A stretch of 64,000 bases of DNA, taken from the NCBI GenBank assembly GCA_003427395.1, contig BFEA01000374.1, positions 771,370 through 835,369 of the forward strand. The letters run 5' to 3'. Numbering within the stretch: position 1 is the stretch's first letter; every line of letters starts with the position of its first letter. Shown one piece after another: positions 1-11,596 of this stretch. Below the pieces are notes generated by a model that worked only from the letters and a program-made list of their open reading frames with translations, was not told where the DNA came from and did not search any database. The DNA is from Chara braunii (taxonomy: Eukaryota; Streptophyta; Charophyceae; Charales; Characeae). The translations under genes and the position numbers were made by a program.

Positions 1-691
1 TAAGTTTCCATTATATGAGATGCAACCATATCACAACCCAATCGTGAGACAAGCAAAAACGAGAACAAAATCGATATCGGGGCCAAATTCTTATCCCATC
101 TACAGCCGCATTAGGTGCCGGTAAAGATTCGACACAAACAAAAGCAAGGACAAGGATTCTCAACAAAAAGATAGACAAGCAAGCATAGCATCGATACATC
201 CATACATTCAGCAATCATGCACACAATGCAATCGAGACGGACATCCCAAGGACAAGTGTGAGCAAAAACCCAAAACCAGATTCCAGAAAGCCGAAACGAA
301 AACAAGAACGAGCAAACCGCCCGGAGCCGCAATCAAAATGTATGTACACAGATGAAGAGGGGGAAGGGACAAAGAAACAGCAAATCCGCGTCCATCGACC
401 TCAACTCTCTCCTTCTCTCTCTCTCTCTCTTTTTCGATGCGGACAGTCCGTCGTCACGCACCAACCCACGAAGTTGTCACCCCGCTTAGTCCTCCCGCAC
501 CCGTCAGATTCGCCCGTGCCCACAGTCCGTCGTGGCCCACGTCAATCCCGCGCGTTCGGCACCAGCCTGTCGGGTCGCCCAACTCTTACTCTACTCACCT
601 CTTACTTCGCTCGTGTGCCGACCCTTCCTGATCGCGCAACCCCGAGCTTCCAACAACGGGTTAAGAGAGCTGATCAATCGCGCATCCGAAA

Positions 692-698
692 TTTATAG
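692..698 (-). promoter_or_regulatory. Candidate TATA box in repeat R copy 1
   Basis: The minus strand reads CTATAAA just downstream of a GCATGCATG block. The same CTATAAA sits at the equivalent place in the second copy of the repeat (57294-57300, plus strand), although the surrounding sequence has diverged. Conservation between diverged copies is the only support. Confidence 0.3.
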
Positions 699-919
699 CG
701 TGCATGCATGCGCGAAGAACACGGAATTACCAGGACTTAGAGCGGGGATTAGAAAGGGAGCGCGTGCGTTCTGCATGATCGGGCCGCGGCGTGGGGGACG
801 TAGCCCTTCTCCACGCATCGATCTGAGCATACAAGCCCCGACTTACAAGGATTTCAGCGAAAGAAAGAGAGGGAGGGCGGGAGAGACGAAGTGCAAGAAG
901 AAAGATACAGTTACAATGG

Positions 920-1110
920 CGCCCGCCCAAAATTACAGTTACACACACGATTAAGGGCGCCCGCTAATCAGAGTACCGTTGCAGCCGCATGAAGAAGCGC
1001 GTAGACAAAAAGGCNCGCCCGCCCAAAATTACAGTTACACACACGATTAAGGGCGCCCGCTAATCAGAGTACCGTTGCAGCCGCATGAAGAAGCGCGTAG
1101 ACAAAAAGGC
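920..1110. other. 95-bp exact direct duplication around a single N (assembly join)
   Basis: The 95 bases at 920-1014 are repeated at 1016-1110, separated only by one N at 1015. An identical overlap flanking a one-base gap is what results when two contigs are joined without merging their overlapping ends. The duplication is probably not present in the organism. Confidence 0.85.
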
Positions 1111-1200
1111 GCCGCGCGGCAAGAAAAATCCTAATTACTGAATTCCTTAATTCCTACCTAATGCGAAGAAGCAAAAAGCACGAACTTCAGGGAAGAAGTC

Positions 1201-1548
1201 TGAAATTCCGAGAGTCATCGGGGCTCGACAAAATTCGAAAAAGACTCAAAAGGAAATTCAAAAAAGAACGAAGCAAATTCCCGCGCGACGTTCGCGCCCA
1301 AAAGGTCGAAACCGAAACGAAGGAAACGACGTCAACATTTATTAATCGCGCGCGTGGGGGCGCGCCAGCCATCCAGTCGACCAATCAGTCAACCGGCCAT
1401 CCCAGGACACACCCAGCTCCGAACCCAGTCATCCGAAAAGAAGTGACGGAAAAGACGAAAAAGCAAGGACTCTGATGCAATTTTCCACCGATCCCGATCT
1501 CCCGTAATTAGCCCAACCTTCCCAGCTTAGGACCCCTCGTTGCATCCG
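1201..1548. other. No recognisable gene
   Basis: This holds a 104-codon open frame on the plus strand that is very rich in Lys, Arg and Glu, and nothing I recognise. Composition alone can explain the open frame, so I do not call it a gene. Confidence 0.4.
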
Positions 1549-2012
1549 CGCAGAAAACGCGCGTTACAGGAAGTGGTTCGTCACAACACTACGAAGTTTA
1601 GAATGAACCGAAAGAAGAGCGAATGGGCTAAACGTAAAGTATTGTATTTAGGCCACGTGCTAGATGGAGATGGAGTCCGACAGGAAGATGCCAAACAATC
1701 GCTAGACCTCTGTGTAAGTTGTTGAGGAAGGAAAGAGTTTGGAAGTGGACAAAGATTGTACCTCAACCTTCAAGAAATTAAAGAAATTGCTAATTGAGTA
1801 CCCGGTCTCAAAGATTGCAAACTCATCACTATCATTCATCATCAGGACTGGCGCGAGCCAATATGAAATGGGCACTATACTCCAGCAGAATGATGGAGAA
1901 GGGAACAGGCCCGTAGAGTTCATGTTTTGTAGTCTGCCTAGTGAGAAGGTTGCCACTTCGACGTACGAGCTTGAATTGTTCTCCCTTAGAACAGTACTAC
2001 ATCATGGGGGGG
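1549..2012 (+). pseudogene. Ty3/gypsy RT-RNase H fragment
   Basis: The first part encodes the end of the reverse transcriptase thumb/connection region, with KVLYLGHVLDGDGV matching the YLGHxxxxxG block that follows the RT palm. After a break, a frame from 1739 encodes the start of an RNase H domain, with IIRTGASQYEMGTILQQ at the first catalytic block (the usual D is G here) and RPVEFMFCSLPSEKVATSTYELE matching the 'YSRxLxxAExNYxxxExE' block in looser form. Several frame breaks and a missing catalytic Asp make this a dead relic. It ends abruptly near 2012, where minus-strand gag sequence begins, so a rearrangement lies at that point. Confidence 0.75.
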
Positions 2013-3741
2013 AGATTCATAGCCTCTATCCCCATTGAAGGGAGAACTACGTCCACCTTGCGAGGGACCACGACCCTTCCCGCCCACATAGTAGCTACCT
2101 TCGCCACTACCCCTCTGAGTAGCGGGCCCTTGACCTCCACCTCTTCCACGGCCTCCTCTACCTTGTCGCCCTCCCCCACGGGCTGCAGCAGCCTCCTCCT
2201 CCCATCTCCAGGCTACTCGGTTGCTGTTTTGGTCCTCCAATCCGTAATCTATCTGAGCATAGGACAGTGACTCGATCCCCCTTCCTCGAACGTGACTAGA
2301 AGACTGTCCTTACCTTCTCTATATTACCGGATATTGTTATGTTTTTCCACCAGTTTCCTCTCTCATCTTTCCAATAATGGCAATAATTTGCCTCCTGCAT
2401 GAAACCGGCCTGGTATACGACAATTTCGCTGAATTTTTCGTATGTCATCCCCTCCTCCTTAGTGCGGGGATACAATTGGGTCTTGACTGGATCAGGAAGT
2501 GCCCTCCCAAAATTATTCACAATTTGTGTGGGGGCCAGTCCTTGACCTGGACACTGCAGCAATTCGTCCATAGTAGCCTTAAGGGCCGACACTCTTTTCC
2601 ATTTGCGGTCACTTATGTTAAGGATCAAGCATTTCGTTCGGCGGGCGAGGTTCTTGTCTTCGCCCGTGTCCTTCACTGCCCTCATGAAGTCCTCAACGCG
2701 GGTCTGCTCGAAATATTGCACCATCGAGGAGCAGCCTGCCCTCTTTCACCAACGATATCATTTAGTGGGCAGCATCCCCACGTAGGCATGAACAAGTCAT
2801 TAACACACGGTCCCGATACGGTACATGTCCATCACTGCCTCCCACTAGAATAAGTTTTCTTCCTTTTTCCAAGTGTATGTCCAAGGAAGTTGTACCTTCA
2901 TCTTCTTTCTTCTCTCCCCTCCCTCAGACTGCTCCTCACTTCCCTTCTTTCCCCCAACTTTCCTTGGACCTTGACCTTTCTTGTCATCATCACCCCCACC
3001 ATCTTCATCTCCACCTCTACCACCGCCACTCAACTTCACTGCCGCAATGGTGCTTGTCAACTTTTGCGCGACGATACCATCCAGTTTGCTTGCATAGTCA
3101 ATGGTTTTTTCATCAATTTTATACGAAGAAGCGAAAAGGAAATTATTCCAAGTACTCTGGAATTCCCTTGGTGGCTGTCAATCTTTCCTACGGATCTTTG
3201 GAGTGCAGTGAGTTCCTGATTGGTGTGCAGCAAGGTGTCATTCAGGAGGGTTTTTCATTCATTTCAACCTCCTTCCCTTTCTTCTCCCTGAGTAACCGTT
3301 GAAGCATTTCTCACTTCTCCTTCATCCTTTACTTTTCATCAAATTATTTTCTCTTTTGGGCCAACAATCGTTGATTAAGGATACTTCTTCTCTCTTCAAT
3401 CAGCAATCTTCTCTCCTCCTCATCAATAATTGTTGCCAAGTTGCCAACCACAAAAAATCCCTCACCTTAACGAATTTTTCTAGCATCTCAATGCGGAATT
3501 CAAAATTTTCCACCCAGTTCTCATCCTCAAACTGCTGGAGTCTCAACTGTTCGGCCTGGCTGCTCTCCGCAGCGTCTTGAAATTCTCGACCCTCTCCTCT
3601 CTTTTCCCTTCTTCTTTTTAATCCTTCTTCTTCTTCTTCCTCCTCTTCTTCAACATCCAACTCCTTGTGTAACTCTTCTTTCTTCTTCATCTCTTCTTCC
3701 AATCTCTTCCTTTCCTCCTCCACTTGTTTGGTGGAACCCAA
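2013..3741 (-). pseudogene. gag of a Ty3/gypsy-like relic
   Basis: Minus-strand fragments at 3741-3400, 3060-2845 and 2724-2296 lie in one reading frame interrupted by stops; a last piece (about 2240-1986) is shifted. The N-terminal piece is a strongly charged coiled coil rich in Glu/Lys. The middle piece resembles a retrotransposon capsid, with FEQTRVEDFMRAV and a GMTYEKFSEIV segment. The C-terminal piece is Gly/Arg-rich, as expected for a nucleocapsid tail. A primer-binding site for tRNA-iMet at 4763-4774 on the same strand fits this gag as the first gene of a minus-strand element. The pol genes that should follow to the left are absent or inverted. Confidence 0.6.
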
Positions 3742-4762
3742 GAGGAAAGACGAAACGGAGCAACAACCCCCATATCACAGACAAGGCCAAGAAAGTGAAC
3801 ATGGGGGAGTCATCCATGGCCATAGGTAAGTAGACTCCGCCTCCATACTTAATCTACACTTATCCTAACCTAGATTAGGGCCTGACCTAATTTATTTCCC
3901 TTCCCACAGTGTCACTACAACTCTCCTAGCAGTTGGTGAGCAACCAGCAGTTTAAGGTCAACCAGCAAGGATCTCAGGAATTCTTTAACGACACAGACAA
4001 GGATCGTTTCTCAAGGATCGTTTCTCAAGACTTAGAGCTCCTCACTGTGTCAAGGATCGTTTCTCAAGGATCGTTTCTCAAGACTTAGAGCTCCTCAAGG
4101 ATCGTTTCTCAAGACTTAGAGCTCCTCACTGCGTCAACTCTTGTTCGGTCGCATGCCAGTCAGTATCGGTGCTAGGGCTAGACGAGTTGTTTTACGAGCG
4201 ATCACCGCTCATGCCCATGCTCCCTACTTAAAGGGTGATTCATCCAGCTGTCGAGCTTCTACCCTAGATTTGACCTAAAAACATGCACGAGCATCGACCT
4301 CTTACGGGGCAAGGGTCCCACTGGGTATGCATATGCCCCCAAGTAGGCCGACAACCACTAGCCACTTCCGCATAAGGGAAGGAGCCTTTCCTTCAGGAGA
4401 GAGTCCGTCCTCTAGACTGACACACAATCTCAAGCAGATCAAGATGGTGACACAAGACACTTGCAAAAAGATGTCATCAACAGATTTGACCAGCAGCAGC
4501 TTCTCCAAGCTGTGGGAAGGTACTCAAACTCACAAAAATTCAACAACAGTAATTACAAGGCTTAGGGGGACGAGGCACTTCACTAGTAAACGTTCCCTTA
4601 TTGATGCTCCACAATGGCGCTCCTTGCATGCAGGTACGTGCTCTCCCTTTCCCCCCGACAGGCCACTTCTTCTTCGGCCTTCAACCCTAGGTCAACCCGA
4701 ATTCCCTTCTCGACAGCCTTGGGCCTTTCCAGCGCCAACTTCCACGGATGCAGGGGGATCCT
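3742..4762 (-). other. Probable untranslated leader of the minus-strand relic
   Basis: No gene is visible between the gag fragment and the primer-binding site. The region contains the short tandem repeat at 3998-4134 and is otherwise unremarkable. Assignment as leader rests on its position only. Confidence 0.4.
3998..4134. repeat. Compound tandem repeat (AAGGATCGTTTCTC / AAGACTTAGAGCTCCTC)
   Basis: A 14-base unit CAAGGATCGTTTCT occurs five times, interleaved with three copies of a unit containing CAAGACTTAGAGCTCCTCA. Two higher-order arrangements of the units are visible, so the array grew by duplicating blocks as well as single units. Confidence 0.85.
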
Positions 4763-4774
4763 GCTCTGATACCA
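4763..4774 (-). other. Primer-binding site, tRNA-iMet type
   Basis: The minus strand reads TGGTATCAGAGC, the exact 12-base primer site complementary to the 3' end of plant initiator tRNA-Met and used by many plant LTR retrotransposons. Two bases separate it from a plus-strand TGCAATG, which would be the CA end of a 5' LTR read on minus. Confidence 0.75.
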
Positions 4775-4776
4775 AT

Positions 4777-4972
4777 TGCAATGAACAACTTATATTCACA
4801 CTCCAGTCACATACACCGTGAGAGTTCACACTGAAATCCACACCAAAGTCCAGGGATGGAGAGACCAGAAATCCTCAATCAATGGTTATATTATACAAAA
4901 TTAGAGATCGAGTCACGTAGCGCTCAACAGCGTGATAGCCAGCAGCTATGTAACAGAGTTCATTCCTCATGT

Positions 4973-5049
<77 letters not shown>

Positions 5050-5600
5050 TCGTCTACTATGAGAATCATTCACTGGATACATCCGCCTCCGACTCATGCG
5101 CTACTACTACTACTATACTACCGCGGCTATGGCCGCCTATCTTCCACAGCTTAGCGCTGCCCAGCAGGGCTCTCTGGTGCTCAGTCAACTCGTGATAGTG
5201 CACAAGCAGCCAACAACGCTTCCACCTTCTCACGAGTGAACAATCCGCCTGAATGGTGTTGGGTCATGTTGACTGGACTGGGCCTTCACTTCACTTGGCC
5301 TTCGCTTGACTTGGTCTGGGCCTGACTTGGCTGGTACCAAGCCACCCGCTGCCTGTTTGCCTTGGAATTTTGAGGTCCGGTACCTTACAGACTTTCTTGG
5401 AGCGCTGCTGCGTTTGGACTGTGGGACTGGGCTTTGAGGCCGGCTACCAGTTGAATTTTGACTTGTGTGGTCTACGGGGTACCCCACACGACCTTTTTCT
5501 GTTTTGCCTGTTCGTCCTCTTTTTGACTTGGGCATCTTGACCCTGAAACTCGAATTTGGGGTCTGCAAAGTGAAAATCCTTTCAATACCTGAATCTGGGC
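4777..5600 (-). repeat. Probable 5' LTR of the minus-strand relic (outer end undetermined)
   Basis: The inner end is defined by the adjacent iMet primer site and the TG/CA terminus. No second copy lies in the window, so the outer end cannot be placed; 5600 is a nominal limit. The segment includes a (CT)n tract and a patch of degenerate CTTGGCCT/CTTGACTTGG repeats around 5280-5340. No protein is evident. Confidence 0.4.
4975..5045. repeat. (CT)n microsatellite
   Basis: About 70 bases of uninterrupted CT dinucleotide. One of at least eight long CT/GA tracts in the window. Confidence 0.98.
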
Positions 5601-6404
5601 CACATTTCAGTCTAGATCCCGCTATAATGACCGTACGTGTTACTTTGGTGAAGTAGGTAGTGTCCTAGGGCACTAGGCCATTCAGCCACTTGCTCTTGGA
5701 CTCCGCAGACACAAACAAACAAACACATACACAACTTATGCCAAAAAAGCAACGAGTGTATACTTCACGAAAAACATTGGCCTTTGTTTGCATAGAAGCA
5801 GCATTCACTAAGGGCAAGCCATGTGGAACTCTGGACATTTGGAGACGCTGAGGAGTTAGACGAGGTTATGCGAGGTAAACAAGGACGTAAGACTAGAGAG
5901 GGAAGTCACTAAATGTCAACAGTATCCTGAGGGCTCCACGCTTATAAGTAGCGCCGTCAGGTGGGGAATCTACCCCATCCATTGTATTAAGGCTCTGGCC
6001 TGTCTATGTGTGTGGATAAAAACTAACAAGCAATATGCAAGTAAGAACAACCCAAATAACTGGGAATACCAAGCCGAGACTGATATCCTTGACTATCAAA
6101 TCTATAGACAGAGCCAACTCGATCACCGATGCACTTCACTCCTATCAAGAGGTGAGTTGTCCTCCTGTGCCCATCACAGATGCCCATGGAATGTCGTGCG
6201 AAGTCCATGAAAGCAAAACACAGTGGCGCAAAAGACAGGGAGACAACAAGGCATTGGATGACAAGAGTTGCAACGCACATAGGCTGGAGGATATGGGTGA
6301 GGTGGGTGGGCAGACAAACAACACCAAAATAAAAAGGGGGGCGAAGGCACAATGTGCAAGTACCATGTTGAAAAAACAAAGAGCAAAAACAAAACAACTG
6401 ATGA

Positions 6405-6455
6405 TGACAGACTGTTTCGTCGGACTTGCACCGACTCCTCAGGAGGCTGAACCCT
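6405..6455 (+). repeat. Short dispersed repeat, copy 1 (second at 51637-51686)
   Basis: About 48 bases beginning near GACTGTTTCGTC and ending near CAGGAGGC are nearly identical to 51637-51686, with a few substitutions. In both copies one frame reads DCFVxLxPTxQEAEP. The sequences on either side do not match. Confidence 0.65.
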
Positions 6456-6766
6456 CGACAATCTGTGGAATCCCCATATTAATGTTTTGGGTCAGGAACC
6501 CTTTGACCCTCATCGAGGGCAGACTGCCAGCAACAACGCCACAAGCAAAACACAACAGCGAGCAATGGCTCAGCAAAGCACAAGGCAACACTGTCAAGGC
6601 AACTGCAAGGAAAATAAGCAAAAGCGAAATGACAAAACTCCAGATTGCAAAATCACAATGAAAGCAAGATAGTCGAATGTTGTCCAGAAAGCATAAATGC
6701 ACTGATACTAGGGGACCTGTTGCGGCTACACTCGCAATAAAAAAGGAATGTTTGCCAAGAAGTTGG

Positions 6767-6770
<4 letters not shown>

Positions 6771-6826
<56 letters not shown>
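6771..6826. repeat. (CT)n microsatellite
   Basis: Uninterrupted CT dinucleotide just outside the 5' LTR of element 2; a shorter tract follows at about 6845-6861. Confidence 0.98.
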
Positions 6827-6828
<2 letters not shown>

Positions 6829-6917
6829 GAAGGTGGCGATGGACTCTCTCTCTCTCTCTCTGGTGCGCGCACAGGCTTGCAGACTTTCCACTTTTTTTTC
6901 TTCTTTCTAATTGGTCC

Positions 6918-7225
6918 TGTAGCGGACCTCTGGTTGGCCTGTGAGACCAGCCCCTTGGCCTGTTCTCACAGGCCTGTGTTGTATACGGGGCAGTCCAGTC
7001 TAGGCCGGTACCTCTGTCGGTACCAGCCAGTCCAGTCCAGTCCCGTCAGTCCGCTGGGGTATACCCCAGCTGTTGTCTGTTTTCGGATTCATTCTGCATT
7101 CGCACAGTTTGGAGTACGTGCGTTGGAGTCTGACGTGGGAGCTGCGCTGTGCCACCTCGCTCCCCTTCTTCCTCCATCTCCATCTCTGTCCCAGGCAGAG
7201 CACCACACCTGGTGAGTCCGCCACA
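6918..7225 (+). repeat. 5' LTR of element 2
   Basis: Starts TGTAGCGGA and ends CCACA. It matches 49564-49872 at roughly 92-94% by eye, including the TTGGCCTGTGAGACCAGC block and the CCAGTCCAGTCC repeats. The right edge is fixed by the primer site that follows one base later. Confidence 0.85.
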
Positions 7226-7226
7226 C

Positions 7227-7238
7227 TGGTATCGGAGC
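7227..7238 (+). other. Primer-binding site of element 2 (tRNA-iMet type)
   Basis: TGGTATCGGAGC differs by one base from the canonical TGGTATCAGAGC complementary to initiator tRNA-Met, and sits directly downstream of the 5' LTR. Confidence 0.8.
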
Positions 7239-7280
7239 GGGAACGTTCCCCGCTCCCCCCCCACCCACCGCACAGCAGGG

Positions 7281-7319
7281 AAAACAGCAAAACCCGACAG
7301 CGGGTTTTTTTGCTGTTTT
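7281..7319 (+). other. Long hairpin in element 2 leader
   Basis: AAAACAGCAAAACCCG pairs with CGGG-T-run-GCTGTTTT across a four-base loop, with a three-base bulge in the T run, giving about 16 paired bases. It begins 43 bases after the primer site, where retroelements often carry dimerisation or packaging structures. A function is inferred from position only. Confidence 0.5.
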
Positions 7320-7376
7320 TCGGGCGGTTTTCAGCGAAAACTAGGGGGAAAAAAGGTGCAGCAGGAAGTGACACGT

Positions 7377-10300
7377 TGTGAGGAAACCTGGGGAGGGGTA
7401 CCTACTGTTCGCTGAAGCCAGAGGCAACAGCGCCTGTCACTCGCTGCGCCCGCTTCAGAGGTCCTCAGCGACCAGCAGGGAGTTGGGGTTTGGCCCCTAC
7501 CTGTCACACCGCCACTCAAAGTTGCACTTAACTTTTATTTGTTGAACATTCAAAAGTGAGGTGACAGAGAATCAAATCAAGCTAACACGATCAGATCCAC
7601 AGATTTGAGGGTAGGGTCATAATGGTCCACTGGTCTCCCCCCCTTCTCAAGGACTATTCTCCCTTGTTTGGAATGACCGGCGACACAGTTCGCTCGTAGA
7701 GAACAGGCTTCAAACTGACTTGGAAACTGGTAGATTGCACGTGAACTTGCCAACACTGACCATCAAACCGTTTGAGCAACCTGGAAACCCGGATTTTCCC
7801 CCCTTTGTCCCCAGATAAAACTATAGAGCACAGTCCCTCTTGACTAGGGGAACGACAGGGTAATTCTGTCACAGCACCACTTGATGCGATTTAAAACCCG
7901 CAACAGAGTAACGAATAAATAAATAAATAAAATAATAATTTAAACAATAACAAAAGCTTTTCTCAAGCAACTGCGGGTATGATTGTACTGCAACCACCCC
8001 AATGTTGGTTAGACTACTACCTTCTAACCCCTTTTGTCTACCATCGTTCACTCCAGAGTCCTGTTGGAGAAGTACGCATCAGCGCATTGCTCCCTGGTCA
8101 TGCACAGCAGCTGGATGTACATAATTTCCTGACGAGGGTTCTTCCCTCATCCCGTTTCTGGTACTGTGTATAGCTTCTAGTTTGGATTTCTCCCCCTTAC
8201 CTGCTGATTGGGCAGAGACTTCGAGTGAAGGTCGTCAAAAATTCTCACGCGGACGTAGTGACTGTTCCGATCGAAGGTTGATTTTTTACAGAGGCTTTCA
8301 CTTGTCTGACTTCTTTGGAATTGAAACTGCAGGATGATGATTACAAGGCCACCTGGAAGCGTCAACCTTCACCGTGTAAAGCCCCTTAGTTAGGCCATGA
8401 ATGGAATCTGAACTTTATTCAAGAAGCAATTCCAACAGTCAGTCCGCCGTCTTTGAGGCTCTCTAGGCGAAGAGAAAAACAAAAGGGGCGCAATCGTCTA
8501 CCCGCTGGCTCTCAGGGCCCAGCGCGCAAGCAGTCTCCTGTCCCCTTTCATCTGTTGCGATCGTTCGGCCTTGGGCTGAGCACGGTTAATGATCCCGTTT
8601 CATCTGAGTAGACTCACTAGATTCCCTTTATTTCCCTTTGTAATCCAGTTCACACTACCATCATCTTGAGCGAGCGTGTTTGGNCGCTAGNGGTGTCGGT
8701 CGCATGAATCTAGAGGTAGACGCAGCGCTCTCTTTCTCACACTCCCAGCACCCTGTCTGGAGTGCCCGGATCCCGCTTCACATGTAGAACATCACGGTCC
8801 CACTTTGAATGTACCTGGTCGCTTTTAGGACTAGATAAATAAATTTCATTTACCCGGCAGTAGACTTGTTCCCGTTCTCACACACGCTGCCTCGCCCGCT
8901 CTCCCTTTCTCATAGGTGCATCCCCTCTCATACCTTATTTCCCCGGCTCGATCTCTCAGATTCGCCTTTCTGCTCACGCATACAAACTCTCTCTCCCTCT
9001 GTGTCTCTCTTCCTCTCTCTCACACAGGCACCCCTCACGAGCTCTTTCGCCGCCTCACATGTCCTCACTCTAGCACATGTCGAAAACGCGCCTCACATAC
9101 GCTGTTTCGCATTGGTTTAATTCGGAAGCACAGGATTCGGTACGCGTCCAAATGAGCACAGACAGTTGTTGTCACTTCTGTTCCCCCCGAACTCACTTTA
9201 GAGAGTTCCCCCTTTTCTCATGCTCCTAATCCCTCCCCTTCCACTCTACTGTCCGACGCACATTAAGACTAAGAAGGAACTTTCAGCCAGAACGGAGAGA
9301 GTTTGGCCATACCTTGTTCTCTGCGAGTTGGACTATAAGGGTTTTTGAGAAAACGAATCGTCACCGGGCTCTCGGGAAGACTGTCAGCTTGCTTTTCTTC
9401 GCCGTCGGTTCACTTGTCTGATGGCGCCCAATTCCCGGATGCCTCCTCTCTCTCTCTTGCAGTCCTCTTCCCTCGTTCTCCTCCTTTCGCCTCACTAGTG
9501 TGGTTTTCTCTGGCTTGTAGCGCTGTTCCTCCACTAGCTCAGCATCACGAGCGACACTCTTCAGATGCTAACAGACAGAACGAGGGGCAGAGCACGCCTC
9601 ACACATGAAGTCAAGCCTTTCATCCTTCAGCCCCTCATCAGTCATGCTCGAGTCCAGACGGCCCGCGCCTGTGTCAATGGGGCGTTCTTTCCAAGCTCCC
9701 TGCGGACGCCTGACTCGCTGTGTCCCAGCTTCAACCGCGCAGCCTGCAAGAACGACTGAGCATGATTCAAACTGCCCGCAGCTCGCCAAACACGCTTAGC
9801 TCGTTCCCCATCTCACTCTGCTCGTCTTCCTGCGCGCCCAGACTCCAGTAACGGGTACACGCCAAGCAACCTCCAGAAGAGCAATCGCACCTATGCTCCT
9901 CTTCCCCGGCTCCTGCCGCGGTTCATTGACCCAGCCTGCATCGAGCTGTGATGCGGGGTACACCTTGCATACTCTCCCCACTTTTCCCGCTGGCCTTGGC
10001 TATATCGAGTTTTCACCACTCCTCTTTGCCTCGACCAGTCTGCTGCTGCTGGGCCGCCCGCAGACCCGCTGACAGTTCAAGCAAAAAGGGTACTGGTAAT
10101 GGAGGTACCAGCGGTTTCAAGGCCCCATAAGTGTTGCTGGGCCTGTCCTAGTATCCACGTATCGTGCCTACTGTTCCGCAGCGAGTACCCGGCCAAATGT
10201 CTGGCCAAGAAAGGCACTGCCAACCGTTCCAGGGAGGCCTCACTGTCGTGCCTGAATCCCGAACCAGTGTACCAAGTCACAGCAGGACTGGTACCGCCAA

Positions 10301-11596
10301 ACCTGGTGAGCGGCGACAATGTCAGAGTTAACCAAAGGTTGTACCAACTTAGTCAATTGTACCAATGTTGTGCCTTGTCGTGAGATGCCAGCGTCAAACC
10401 GCCCCGTAGTTTCTCCTATCCAGTGACTGTTTCAGGCCAATACCAGATACCATATAGTGCAGCGTCGTGCCAACAGCGGACCAGTTGCCGCACCGAAATA
10501 CCAGGACCGAGGCCGAATCATACTGCTCCCAGACCCAACGGAAACTTAGCATGGCAAGTCTCAGATCATATCAAGAAGAGCTCGCCGGTCCTGAAAGCCA
10601 ATGCCGTACCTGAAATAATCCTTCGGAGTTGCTGTGACCCATACAGGGCCCATGTCGAATACTGTACAATGTGGCAATGCCGCGATAGCACCGAACCTGT
10701 CTCGAACCAGAGTGTCGTGCCCAAATCGAACCAGCGGCCACACCAAAGTAACCAAGCCGAGCGACACATACCAAGGTAGCACCAGCGGCAACACCACACC
10801 GACCATGTGACTTCACTCACTCAAAACACCCAGATCACGGCGAGCCTAGGAAATAGTAGGAATCAAGAAAATCAAGTAAATCAGATAAATCCTGCGAGGG
10901 TTCACAATTATCGGGAAATCGAAAGAATCGCCAGACTTGGGGTAAGTAAATAATTCTGGGCAAAAATCCATCGCGAACGATTTTAATAAAATTTAATCAA
11001 ATAATAAATAAAAATCCATCGGGACTAACTTTAATTAAATTAAATTAAATAATAAATAATCATTGGTTTTCTTTTCTCTTATTATTTTTAATTATTTTTC
11101 TCATTTTTAATTTCATCATCGGAAATAATGAAAATAGTGGATAATTTCCTTAAGAAGGAATTTCGATAAAATTTAAATAAATAGCAATTATCACATTTTT
11201 CTCATCCCTCCTATTATCTTCAATTCTTTTTCCCAATTTCAATTTTGATATTGAAATTAATCAGATTCGAGGAGTCATTTCCCCTTCAATCGTACGATGC
11301 AAAGGAGTCGTGCCAAGGCCTATTACCGCATCTCCGTACCGCGGTCGGCCGCTTCTGGAACAGCCTCGGAACGGACGAAAACGATAGGCGCCAGGCGCGG
11401 CAGGCGTGGCCACTCCTTTCGTTGTTTTCAAGGGCCAGTGTTAATACTTGACATGGAGAATATTAGCGTCTCTCTCCGACCCCTGATTTCTCCTGACGGT
11501 TCGGACGGAAGTCCCGGTCAACCCCTCTTTAAGCAGTTAATCTAAGGGTTAATCCGTCAGTTTTCGGGGGGCCGACTAACCTTCGGCCGCCCGACA
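7377..11596 (-). repeat. 3' LTR of element 1 (4220 bp)
   Basis: Aligns end to end with 35185-39630 at about 95% in the stretches compared by eye, apart from indels. It lacks the MITE-B copy of the other LTR, has about 80 bp near 10690-10780 that the other lacks, and lacks about 60 bp present near 37420. It carries single Ns at 8684 and 8691. Internal zones: a CT-rich part (8.9-9.5 kb), a GTACC/GTGCC-rich part (10.08-10.8 kb) and an AT-rich end (10.9-11.25 kb). No convincing ORF is present. Confidence 0.9.

Larger units (their letters stand above)
1..1200 (-). repeat. Dispersed repeat R, copy 1 (inverted partner at 56850-57750)
   Basis: Read on the minus strand, this stretch aligns with the plus strand at about 56.85-57.75 kb. 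Matching blocks include the segment rich in TGTAACTGT and GGCGGGCGC, the GCATGCATGC plus CTATAAA block, the region carrying the CGTCGTGG-like motifs, and a CT/GA tract at the same relative place. Similarity is about 80-85% in the best blocks and fades toward both ends. No convincing protein is encoded. It could be a diverged transposon terminus or LTR, or a duplicated promoter/5'UTR. I cannot choose between these. Confidence 0.6.
5601..6917. other. No recognisable gene; low-copy-looking sequence
   Basis: A 208-codon open frame from 6035 on plus has no family features that I can name, and overlapping frames on the other strand are equally open. A short dispersed motif lies at 6405-6455 and CT tracts near 6771 and 6845. 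This is the left flank of element 2. Confidence 0.4.

Noticed and set aside
4001-4134. CRISPR-like spacing of repeats
   Set aside because: Repeats are directly contiguous or interleaved, without unique spacers, and the context is eukaryotic.
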